In this document: piece by piece, positions 1-9,738 of the stretch
Layout: each line of letters begins with the position of its first letter
How positions within the stretch are numbered: position 1 is the stretch's first letter
Notes under the pieces: model-generated
Told to the model about the DNA's origin: nothing
What the model saw: the letters and a program-made list of their open reading frames with translations, nothing else
The model's database searches: none
NCBI GenBank assembly: GCA_019400425.1
Contig: JAFREE010000230.1
Span: 1 to 29,308, forward strand
Origin: Hymenochaete sp. R1
Lineage: Eukaryota; Basidiomycota; Agaricomycetes; Hymenochaetales; Hymenochaetaceae
DNA: 29,308 bases
Direction: 5' to 3'
Program-made: the position numbers and the translations under genes

Positions 1-167
1 AAGAGGCGAGCAACGGCAACGTCAGGTTGCGGCCTGTTTGAGCAACTCAGCGATCGACACCCTCTCCCACCATTCGAATTCGCACTTGCATTCCACTCTC
101 TATTCCAATTTCTCAGACCACCACTTAGCAGCCGACTGAAAAGAACTAATCTCAGCTTATACCGTAG

Positions 168-222
168 ATGATGGTGAAAGGCTGGGGGCCGGCGTGGGAG
201 AAGCCCATTCATTTCACGAACT
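168..222 (+). other. possible short first coding exon
   Basis: Two adjacent ATG codons at 168 and 171 open a short reading frame of about 18 codons (start MMVKGWGPAWEKP) that ends at a strong fungal 5' splice site, GTAAGT, at 223. A possible acceptor CAG lies at 286 but leads to a stop after eight codons. The Plavaka remnant starts at 269 on the other strand, so the remaining exons of such a gene could have been separated from this one by the transposon. I do not recognise the peptide. It may equally be chance; only the ATG context and donor support it. Confidence 0.22.
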
Positions 223-268
223 GTAAGTTTTATATATGCTTTTGAATTACGAATACATGCAAGAGATA

Positions 269-3200
269 TTACTCTAGTAAGAGCAGGGTACGATCGTCTT
301 TGTATGAATTAAGAAGGAAACTTGAACAAAGATCCAAAACATTATCCTTAGACCACCCTAAAGAATTACGAGAAAAGTTTGGCCCAAAACAAGGAATGAG
401 ATGAGCGCTACCTATTAAATTTATGATAGGAATGACACTTGTTGCACTGGCAGAAGGGTCGGGTGAACCGAACTTCCATAATCCAGAATCCAAATCTTTT
501 CCCTGTGGCTTGTACCACTCCACATAAGCAAAATGCTTTGGAAATGTTTCGGAGATAGAAGAATGGAGAGCCAGATTAAAGAAGCTCTCACTAGTGATGG
601 AAAATAGGACGCGTACACGCACGACCTGTAAACCTATATATATATAATTAGCTTATCTTGCAAACTTTGTAAGAGAAAGACACATACTAGGGCTGCATCC
701 TTTTATGTTATCTGTAGTAGCTAGGGAATACGATGCTGAAGAACTTCGAAAGTAGAGTAGCCTGTCATAATATCTGGTAAATAGACTGCTGGTTCGAGCT
801 TTTGCTTCAGGTTAAGAAGTTTTTCTTTTTGGGAAATATCCTGCATAATCTGAGAAAGAACTTCCTTCTTATTTGTGCCTGCAAATGCTTTCCGCCCATA
901 CAGCTTATGAAGGACTTCCATAAATGCAGTGTCTGTATCGTCACTTGCACCATGAAAGGTCATCATTTCAGCGTAATGAATGAGCCAATGCAGTTTTCGA
1001 ATGTCTGTGAATGAGTCACGAACTTTGAGTGAAACAAATATGTCCTTCTCCTTATGGAAGCTTTGCAAAGCCTGCTGCATTTGATTGATAGAGCGATCTG
1101 TGTGTGAGCGACGTTTTGCAAGGAAAGCAAATTCGACTATTGCTTTTGTAGCACGTATGAGCTGTCGCCAAGCTGTTTCTGACCGTCTCCTCAATGTACT
1201 GGCTCGACACCAGTCAAGATGCCAAATAGAATGGAACAAATCTTGTCGTACTTCTTTCCATCTGCATGAGGAAGTGGGGAGATGCCGTTGGGAAAATAAT
1301 GGATTCCAAAGCACAGAGGTAAGGATCGGCAACGAGCATTGAGCTCAGCTGGACCTATGGCTTCTGCAAGCCAATCTACGAGATGTCGAATGACTCCTTC
1401 ATGCATCTGGTGCAGAATATCGGGTGCAATGCAGAGGAAGGGATTAACATAAGGAAAGCCAGCCCAAAAAGGGCGTTCCAAAGGCTTCAAACGGTTTTTC
1501 TGGCATAGTTTGACATACTGTGGGCGATTTTGTCGATGTCCCAGAATATCCATGACTCCTTGTATGCTGCGTTTTGGGTACGAGCCATCAGTTGTCCCAA
1601 ATTCTTCCCTTGGGCAGGTACAGGTTGGACAATCTCCTGTGAGAGTTCCTGTGAGAGCTACCTGCTCTGGATAGTCGACTACAAATGCTGAAATGATGGG
1701 ATGACATCTTCTCCAATTCATATCATTGCAGAAAATGAAATGCCCGTGTTTTGCTGCATTGAAAAGGGGTTCAAGGATGGCCCTCAAGCAACCGTGAAGC
1801 ATATTATGTTCGTCTAGCCGCCTCATCTCGTCTGATTTGTTAAGGTATTCCAAGGAGGTAGTCGGAAGATATCCAATGAGGACATGTGCACCAGATGAGG
1901 GCCGCCTACGGAAGGCTTGGTCGATGTTGGCAATAGTCATGCAAAAGGGGTAGAGGGAGCGATTTCCAAAGGCCGATACTTGAGTTCCATCCAATGAAAG
2001 TATGACTGGAACAATCGCTGCACCTGGTTTATTAGTTTCTACGGCATCCTGTGTCTTTATCCACCAGTTTCCAGTATAGGCGTCATCGTATACTCTCTGT
2101 CAAAGCAGAGTCGACATAGTGTTGTCCCGGAACGAAGTGCATATGTGCAGCAAACCGAGGATTAGACAGGAGTAATTCAATACACAGCAATGGATTCCGT
2201 GAATAGAATTCGACGACTTCATTCTCGACTGTAGCAGTACACCGTTGAAAAGAAGGCAGAGGGCTCTGCAAGTGCAAATCGATAAGTTTGTTTAGCTGCA
2301 GCATGCTAGAATACGACAGGTTCACATTCAGTCCTTTCTAATATTGAATTTTTCATAAGCACTTTCATCGCACAATCTCAAAAGTAACAGAACTTACTTG
2401 AATGAGGTGAATCAAAGAATCTCCGGCATCTCGTGCTATGTTGTGTGATTTAATCCAGTTGGCCAACTCAACGCACTCTCAAACGGAGCAAACTTGTTCG
2501 GTCCTTCTTCTTCGCTATTCCTTAGCCAATCTCCCTGCCTCGTATATGTCTGGCCAACATTCTGATTGGGAGAGGGAACTCGTATCACATTTTCGTAGCT
2601 GGTCTTGCCTCGAAAAAGGTCGCTCTGAATTTGTCGAAAGTGTTCTGGCTCGCTGAACTGGCCTCTTGTCAAAGGCAAAATGTTGCTGGTGTCATAGCCG
2701 GTGATATCCGTTCCATCAGGCTGCTCAACCTCGTCATCTGAACCAGACAAAACAGGATCTTCCATATGTATATCGTAGTCAATTGTAGGACCCAGTTGGT
2801 TCTGGTCATTGTCGTCATTGAAATTGCAGGAATGATATACATTTGAATACAACTCCTCTTCCTGAGAGAGTAAAGGCATACATGACCCATCATTGCTACA
2901 AGGGAAAGATTAGTCAATCTTCTCGTAAGATGTCATGTTCGAAGTCACTCACCTGATACATCTGTTCCAGCCGACATCCTCAACTCCTTCATGCTCTCTT
3001 TCATCAGCTCTGTCACTCCCAAAATTATCTCCGCGATCGGAAACTCCTTCACTGGCATGTCCCGGCGTCCCGGATGTCGAAGCTGCTTGAAAAGCTATCC
3101 GAACCGACCTGGTCTTCTTGTTGCGGCTACAAGTACGGGTATGGGTACGGGTACGAGGGCTCCGAAAGAGAAAGTTGAGCTCCTTCTCGAAACAACTGTC

Positions 3201-3278
3201 ACTTCGGCGAAGGTGAAGGCCAAAATGTGTGATCAAAGCCTTGAAATATTTACACCGGATTTGGGATTTGGAGCTCAT
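269..3278 (-). mobile_element. decayed Plavaka-type transposase gene
   Basis: Four blocks in order on the minus strand match the layout of basidiomycete Plavaka transposases, DNA transposons related to the KDZ group. The N-terminus (from the ATG at 3278) has a zinc-finger-like segment with a missing second Cys. Next come the block with NKFAPFESAL then ELANWIKSHN (near 2470), the core with LDGTQVSAFGNRSLYPF and RRRPSS (1995 to 1830) and DILHQMHEGV (near 1400), and the C-terminal block with FAYVEWYKPQG and HLIPCFGP (622-269). Introns with good borders are at 2896-2952 and 2338-2397. The frame is broken near 2470, near 2100 and near 1195, and a TAG follows LQHRIP at about 721, so the element cannot make a full transposase. 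A further intron of roughly 55 bases probably separates the last block. I could not find terminal inverted repeats or a target duplication, so element ends are unknown. Confidence 0.85.
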
Positions 3279-4000
3279 GGTATGATTTCGATACAACGTT
3301 GATGGTCTGCGGCCACAGGTTCTAGTCGAAGTCTAGAGGGTGGAAGTGGGGTATGTACCACGAATGTGATGAATAGAGCTTAAGCTTGCTACTGCTCCTG
3401 CTGCCTGCAAAGAGGGTCGTGTGCTAGTCACGTGGTGTGGATAGGTCGAATCAGACACGGACTGTTGAGTTCGAGGCCTTTGTATCTTAAACTCAAGCTA
3501 TCACGGCGAATTACACCTCCTGCAAGAAAGACTCGTCCTTTTAGAGGGAAGGTTGCTACAGAGGAGATGCGTGCATGAACGAAGAGGAGGGAAGAGGACA
3601 GGCGATATCAACGATGGGAACGAAGAGATAGGTGAGCAAGCTATACGCGTGTCAAGTCTGCCCGCGGACGGCCTCTGCGTTCAAAGTTCCAACGCACAAT
3701 CATGCTGACCACCTTTCATTTTCCGGCTCTACAGTCCACGCTTGGTCGTCGCGATTGTTCAAGAAGCTATTATGGACCTAAGGCCACTATCGTGAGGCCA
3801 TGACGAGAGATAAGAAAGAGGGAAAGAGGAAGAATGGGTGGAAAAGAGCAATCGACAAGGGGCTTCGTCACGTGTGTGGGTGCGTCCACAGCACTGCACG
3901 CACGATATTTGCTAGCTTCCACTAGTTTTAGTACTGCTGAGCATGCCTTCACCAGATCACTCCGAGGACTTGGACACGCCCCAGTCTTTCAGCGAAATCT
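3279..4000. other. intergenic, no gene seen
   Basis: No coding block or RNA gene was recognised. CACGTG palindromes occur at 3429-3434 and 3869-3874; the second is about 130 bases upstream of the next reading frame. This stretch should contain the missing right end of the Plavaka element, but no inverted-repeat partner to the left side was visible. Confidence 0.5.
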
Positions 4001-7000
4001 TTGACCGATCCTCGATGCATAATCCATCCCCCCGTTTTCCAATATGGCGCCGGGGAACATCCTTTAACCAGACACACTGGGTTCTGCTTTGTCGTCCTTC
4101 CTGTTCGCCCTCTACTCTTAAAGAAGAATTGCGATGCATACAAAAACTATTTCATTCCTCCTACGTGGAAGGACAAGGACTTGTTGCAACGGGGATTTCA
4201 CCAAATCGAGGACAACACCGTGGTCTTTACGCGCGACATGTCTCTCTATAGCAAAAATGCGGAAAGGGATGTCTGTCAGGTAATCAACACTAGTCAATCG
4301 TGGGTGGATGAAAATTGCAAAGAAGAAACCGACAGATTGCGAGAAACGATGCTAGAGTTGTACGGTGATCCAGCTATGAGGGATTCGGGTCCGGAAGGTA
4401 CCGAATTTGAGCGGGGGATGCGAGCGCATAGCGGGGGTCAGGGAGAACGGACGTATAGCACCGGAATAAGTGCTGAGCTTCCTTGTGGTACATATCACCC
4501 TTCAAAGAACATTTCTGTCGGGATTGAAGGCGATGAGGAGGGCTTGAAGCGCGTTCGAGATATGAATCATGTACGTCGTCTTTCGTCTATGCGTTGGGGG
4601 TCAAAATTAAGTTTCATTTACTTTTCTTGTGCCATTGCAAGCAAGGCTGTTAGAAATGCGCCTTCAAAAAACATACGTGAATTAGCATTTCGTGCAGAAG
4701 TCCTCAACCATCCTAAAGTAGGGCACGAGACGAACGAAGGCTTTTTCTCGGGTTGCCAGCTTAATTTTTCTTCGCTGGAGAGCAATGGAATGGACGAGTC
4801 AGGACGACATAGGTTCGGCAGCAAAGAACCACCCTGACAGTCGAGACGATCCTGCGGCACTGTCTGCACTGGTCCCTGTATCAGACTTTCGACCTGGTAT
4901 CCACTCGGGGTTTTTCGTTTTCCCCGACCTTGGGTTGTTCGTCGTTTTTCGTCCATACATCCCAATATGCTTCAAGGGATTGTTGCACCGCCAGGCGACA
5001 GCACCATATTCCGAAACTGGTATCCCAGTCGGTCCCGAAGATATTCGTGGAAACATCATATGGTTCCCTAATCACGCAACGATGACTCGAAAGTTTGCTG
5101 GCGTGTTAGGGAAAGTCGGCGCATCTCGCACTGTGGATGTGGAAGCTCGATACATGTTCGACCTGAACCAGCTCACCAACACTTCATCGAAGCCTTCATT
5201 TTTGCGAGACTTCCCGGGTATCATGAGTACCAAGGAAGTCATTCATCATTCGACGCGGGAAATTTCTTTGATGGTCCCTATGTTGCTCATGATCAGTCAG
5301 CACGATCCCGCAAGTCAAATTCAATTTGACTACGACAAGTTTTTCGAATGCATTACCTATTTGGACGAGAACAGAAGTACGAGTCCTGGTCGAAAAAATG
5401 GAAATATGGTCGATTTTTGATCCGAAACGAAATGCAAAAGATACGTGAAGATTTGCGCGAAGGAGAACGCTTCTCTGAGGACGCATGTCGTTGTCTCCCC
5501 AGTCAGCTGGAGAAGAGTTCGGTGGAAGACATCAAGCAGAATAACACCCTAGACCTATTCGCCATTGAAAAAACCGAGAAGCGAAAACGACAGGGAGGTA
5601 TGACTAAGTCAGTTACACCTTTAGACAGGTTGCTCACTTCTCTTAGGGGAAAACGGACCGAACAAGAGGAAATTCGCCCACTACAACACGTCTCGGCCTC
5701 CCTGCGTTATTCCACTTATTGTTGAGGAATGCTCTCCCGCCCACGAATTACCACAGCCGTTGCAAATGATCATCGAAACTGCCGCCACTCTTTCGACAGC
5801 AGCGGAAGCGCTCTCCAATCTAAGGCAATCAGCAAATCTAGAAATCGATCTGAAAAGCGCCCTCGCCTTTCGTCCACACTTTAAGCAGGTTTCGGAAGGT
5901 AGTACGACCGTCACCGACAATCCCGTCGCCCGTTGTGCTCTTTTACGCGTGCAGGAGATGCGTGCAGGAGATGAAGACCTATTTCATTACATGGTCAATT
6001 CTTCAGGGTCGCTTCCGGGCGAAGCCTGAAAGTGCCATACTTAGAATTGACAATGTCGGTGATCCTTTGTATAATCAAAAGGATTGGAGCTCGGAGTCGT
6101 GGCTTACTCGTGTTCTCCGTGTTGTGTGGACTCACGTAAAGGATTCGTCATTGCGATCTGAGATCAGGTTTTCGAGCATTGTCAACGACATTCCTGTTCC
6201 TAAACCTGATCATTCCGTTATAGTCCTCGGGTCGTTCTGTAAAGGCAATCAAACAACAGCCTCGAATACCGATCACGAATTATGTGTACACCGGGCATTG
6301 ACCATTGCTGCAACATGGATGGGGCTTCGGATTAACAGTGGTGCGCGATGGAACCTATGGCATATCCGAGGGATGTATTTGCAGGCGGTACTTTTTTCTG
6401 GTCCTGTTGGTCTCCTTCAAGACGAAGTATATCGAGTTTTCTTATCTCCTATTGATAAAGGAGCATTCCAGAAGGATGTGGCAAGGTCACGATCGTCATT
6501 GTATACGTTCTGGATGATGCAGCCTCAGCTACGGCTTATCGTAGAAGAGAACTCCGAACGGCTTCTACGCACCGATCCATCCCTTGCTCATCTTGTTGCT
6601 GACGCGCAGCAGATCGGAGTGGGCAAGACCAGACGAAGACTTCGTGTTCATGATTGGAAATCGCCAGCAGTCGATGAAGATATCGTTGATGATGGACCTC
6701 TTCCGCTCGGTGATGGTTTAGAGGGGACTATCAACCCCATTCGACAAGAAACGGAGGGATGGGAGCTTGCTGTGTGCGAGCTGAGAGCGTTCATCGAGCT
6801 CTCTTCCCCAGTCATTTCCGGGAACTACGACGCCAACCACTTGACGCGTTGGATAGAAGTACACCCAAACATTCGTTCTTCGTATCGTGATCATGCTCCC
6901 GACCGTGCTTTGGTCTCTTCTCAGCTTGCCGAGACGTCCCATACTTCAAAGGATATTCTCAATTTGCTGGTTTTCCGCGCAATCACCTTTAATAGCGAAT

Positions 7001-7695
7001 TCCTCCAGGCCTATAAAGGTGAACGATTCGCATTTGATGACTGCAGCGAGTTCTTCAAACACGTCTAAATTTTCTTGGGAAAGGAAACGTATAGCGATGA
7101 AGAGGCCACGCGCATTTGCAATCCGAAAGCCTACGGCGGTACATATAACTGCCATCGACATCCCGACAGCGCTAGGAAGTATGCTGAATCCGTGGAGAAG
7201 TATTGGGTGCCATGGTATGAGGTTCGGAAAGGGGCAACGGCAATCAGGTCGAGAGCAACAGGAAGCCAACATTCGAGGAAACCGTCGTTCATTTCAAAGG
7301 CGGGAGTAGATACCTTGGGTTGGACCACTTACAGCAATGTTGATTGCCGAAGATCTGGTTATAGCAAGGGTTGTCAAAAAACCAACAAACAAAGAGTTCG
7401 TTCGCCTCCTCTGTACCCTTGAGTATGCCGGTTTTGGTGCATTACAGGTGTTGAACGCCCTCGGGATTATCAGCCTACCCCTTACCGGGAAATCGCTGTC
7501 GAAGACGCTCGGGTCGCACTTGAAGAACGTATTCTTCGATTCTTCGACCTTTTCAAATTGAATCTACCTGAGTCATCTCATAGCCAGCTATTTACCGACA
7601 TGTTTTTATTTGAACATATGTTGTGCAAGTTCAAACGCGCGCGAGATGACCACGACATGAACGCAATCATCCAGGAAGAGAAGTGGGACGTTTAG
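4001..7695 (+). pseudogene. decayed gene with 2OG-Fe(II) dioxygenase-like (TET/JBP-like?) domain
   Basis: A long protein can be followed through several frames. It starts at ATG 4001, has an intron at 4571-4645, changes frame near 4786 and again near 5375, has an intron at 5599-5647, is shifted by a 13-bp duplication at 5947-5972, continues openly to 7068, then breaks several times before a final open block ending at 7695 (PTPYREIAVEDARVALEERI at its start). The block 4785-5420 resembles a double-stranded beta-helix dioxygenase: an HxD (NHPDSRD, His codon 4830, Asp codon 4836), a Gly-rich SGFFVFPDLGLFV strand, and a distal His (GLLHRQ, codon 4986) 52 codons later. Multi-copy proteins of this shape occur in mushrooms, and TET/JBP genes are known to expand with KDZ-type transposons. 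The family call is inference; decay is directly visible. The C-terminal part (KYAESVEKYWVPWYE, GGSRYLGLDHL, LCKFKRARDD) is of unknown function. Confidence 0.6.
5947..5972 (+). repeat. exact 13-bp tandem duplication
   Basis: The 13-mer GCGTGCAGGAGAT is present twice back to back (5947-5959 and 5960-5972). It lies inside the dioxygenase-like pseudogene, and 13 is not a multiple of three. Taking one copy away in the reading joins the frame ending CALLRVQEM directly to the long open frame that runs to 7068, so the duplication is one of the lesions. Confidence 0.95.
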
Positions 7696-8782
7696 GAGGT
7701 TTGGGCTGGCGCAGTCTAATACTGCGAACCCTGGTGCATATTACTTCGGAAATTGGTACGAGTCTGTTATTCTGAAGCCTTTACACGAGCCACCCACTCA
7801 CCCATTGTCATACCGTAGGATCGATATTGTTTTTAGGAAGGACTCGAGTCAATCTGGCAATCTTAGACTAGGAATGGATATATTGTTATCTGTATTGTAA
7901 CTCGGAAAGAAGAATGCCTGATTTACTCACCGTTGTGTTTTTTCTTGTTAGAGCTTGATTTCATACAGTAACAGTCATTTAGAGGTCAACTTCCTCTGGC
8001 GTCTTGCATTTAACTGGGACACTAAACTTACTGATAAAGACCACGCCTTTTGTATTTCGTACTTGCTTGCTTCATGTTTTGACTTGGTCTGGAAGAGGGA
8101 AAAAACTTGTGCGTCCTTTCATCCAAGTAATGGAATTCTTCTCTTACAATTTAGCAGAGTCCAGAGGCAGTGTCAATCGTTGACTATGCCCAACACCTGA
8201 TCTCTTGCTGCGCAGTTGCTGAATTATCATGGGCATCCTTCATTGTTCCGCACGTTACAAGCCATTCAGTTTCGCACATTGGTCTCGCATATGTGGTTCG
8301 CTCGATCGAGCCGCTTGCTCCTAGGAAATGTTCGATTTTTACCGAGCTTTCCAGTCCCGACTAACATATCTGCCCAAGGAATCGATGTTACAATCCTTGT
8401 GAATGTCTAAAAGAAGGATGTTCCGCGCCGAACGAGAGAATTTGTCGATCACGTTGGTAGGATGGTGAGAGCTGGAAGAACAGGATGGTAAGCGTGGAGG
8501 TTTGTCGCAAGTACGGAGTCACCCTGTCTGTCGGACTTGCAGGGCTTCCTTTGGAGATTGTAGAAGAACACTGAAAGGTGAGGGTGCGCTAACTACGAAT
8601 GGCAAAGATGTCGAGATGACCGATGAAGTTGATATAGAGGTAAGATTTAGTTAGCAATTGTTTTCTGTGACGGAATGAAAAAAAAATACTAAATGTTGCA
8701 GATGCTCGACACTTGGTACTCAAATTAGGGATGTAGATCTCCGTCGAGATGATGACGCTTTGGTCGAGTCTTACGGGTGCTC
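7696..8782. other. intergenic or relic sequence upstream of ubiquitin unit
   Basis: No gene was recognised. One convincing intron-like segment lies at 8640-8701: GTAAGA donor, ACTAAA-type branch site close to the end, GCAG acceptor, preceded by an open run reading GKDVEMTDEVDIE. The frame after it meets a stop within nine codons. It could be the last part of an eroded gene upstream of the ubiquitin unit. Confidence 0.35.
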
Positions 8783-9222
8783 ATGTCGTCTTCAAATATG
8801 AGCACCAGGTAAGACTCACCCGACCAGGTAAAAATACCAGTGTCATGGACACTAATATGCCGGTAGCTTCCAAATTTTTGTCAAGACGCTGACGGGAAAG
8901 ACCATCACCCTCGAGGTCGAGTCCTCAGACACTATTGACAATGTCAAGTCGAAGGTACAGGATAAGGAAGGGATTCCTCCCGACAAGCAACGTCTAATCT
9001 TCACCGGGAAGCAGCTTGAGGATGGCTGGTCGCTTCAGGACTACAACATCCAGAAGGAATCAACCCTTCACTTAGTCCTTCGTCTGCGCGGTGGTGAGCA
9101 AACCTTTGTGCTAGATGTTTCTACCTAACCACCAGCGTCTAATCTTCGCAGGAAAGCAGTTAGAAGGCGGTCGTACTCTTCAGGATTATAATATTGAGAA
9201 GGAGTCGACGTTTTACCTTGTT
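8783..9222 (+). pseudogene. degenerate ubiquitin gene with truncated second unit
   Basis: Exon 2 (8867-9128) encodes ubiquitin residues 2-76 in one frame, from [10 protein letters not shown] to LVLRLRGG, with the usual Lys positions for chain linkage. The normal Met1 is lacking; a 26-base exon (8783-8808) joined by a good 58-base intron (8809-8866) would supply MSSSNMSTSF instead. Against the near-invariant fungal sequence it carries about five or six changes, including I30V, Q40K, A46T, R54W and S57Q, which is far too many for a working ubiquitin. After Gly76 the frame continues [10 protein letters not shown] and stops at 9128. A second unit follows in another frame at 9133-9222 and covers only residues 41-70 ([19 protein letters not shown]...). 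S57Q is shared by both units, so they descend from one polyubiquitin array. An expressed ubiquitin-like protein of 95 residues is possible but I favour a relic. Confidence 0.85.
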
Positions 9223-9738
9223 GTGGGTGTTCATGCATATGCTCCCATGGTAAAGACTGATTTCGATCTGGTGCTTTAGATAAAAGCGTGATCGAGCGGG
9301 GTCGGTGCAGAATTTTTGCTTTGGACTGCGCATTTTGTCGTTTCAGCTCTATGTTATAGCTTGAGGCCATCGAGTTTGGGGGGGTTTTGTGTAGAAGTGC
9401 AAATGTAGTGCATCCGTCCCCACCATTAAGAAGCCAGTTTTTGTTGTAAGGAATTGATTGGAGAATATGGGTAAGGAGAAGGTTGGAATAGAGAATGTGA
9501 TAGGGAGGAGTTGTCGAGAATGGAGTTGTAATAAAAATGTAAAGGATGAATACATAGATATTGTGTATCTTAAACTTCGATACAGTAATAATATGATTTG
9601 AATAAATAGCTTTATGGTTTGAATGAAATGTGAAAGATCTTTGGAACACGGGGAGAACGAGTTTTGAAGCATGCTTCAAGATCGGCATGGTGTTGAGCAG
9701 CCCTGGATGTTGTCGGCAATGTTCTGCTCATCTTTACC
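9223..9738. other. no gene seen
   Basis: Moderately AT-rich stretch between the ubiquitin relic and the TOR relic. A 187-codon minus-strand frame (9125-9688) crosses it but overlaps the antisense of the ubiquitin unit, has no recognisable domain and is rejected. Confidence 0.5.

Noticed and set aside
5899..5967. Possible intron ending in one of the two GTGCAG copies of the 13-bp duplication
   Set aside because: Either acceptor leads to a frame with an early stop; only reading through a single copy without splicing restores the long frame.
9125..9688. 187-codon minus-strand ORF
   Set aside because: It overlaps the antisense of the second ubiquitin unit at its end, is AT-driven in the first half and has no domain or splice logic.
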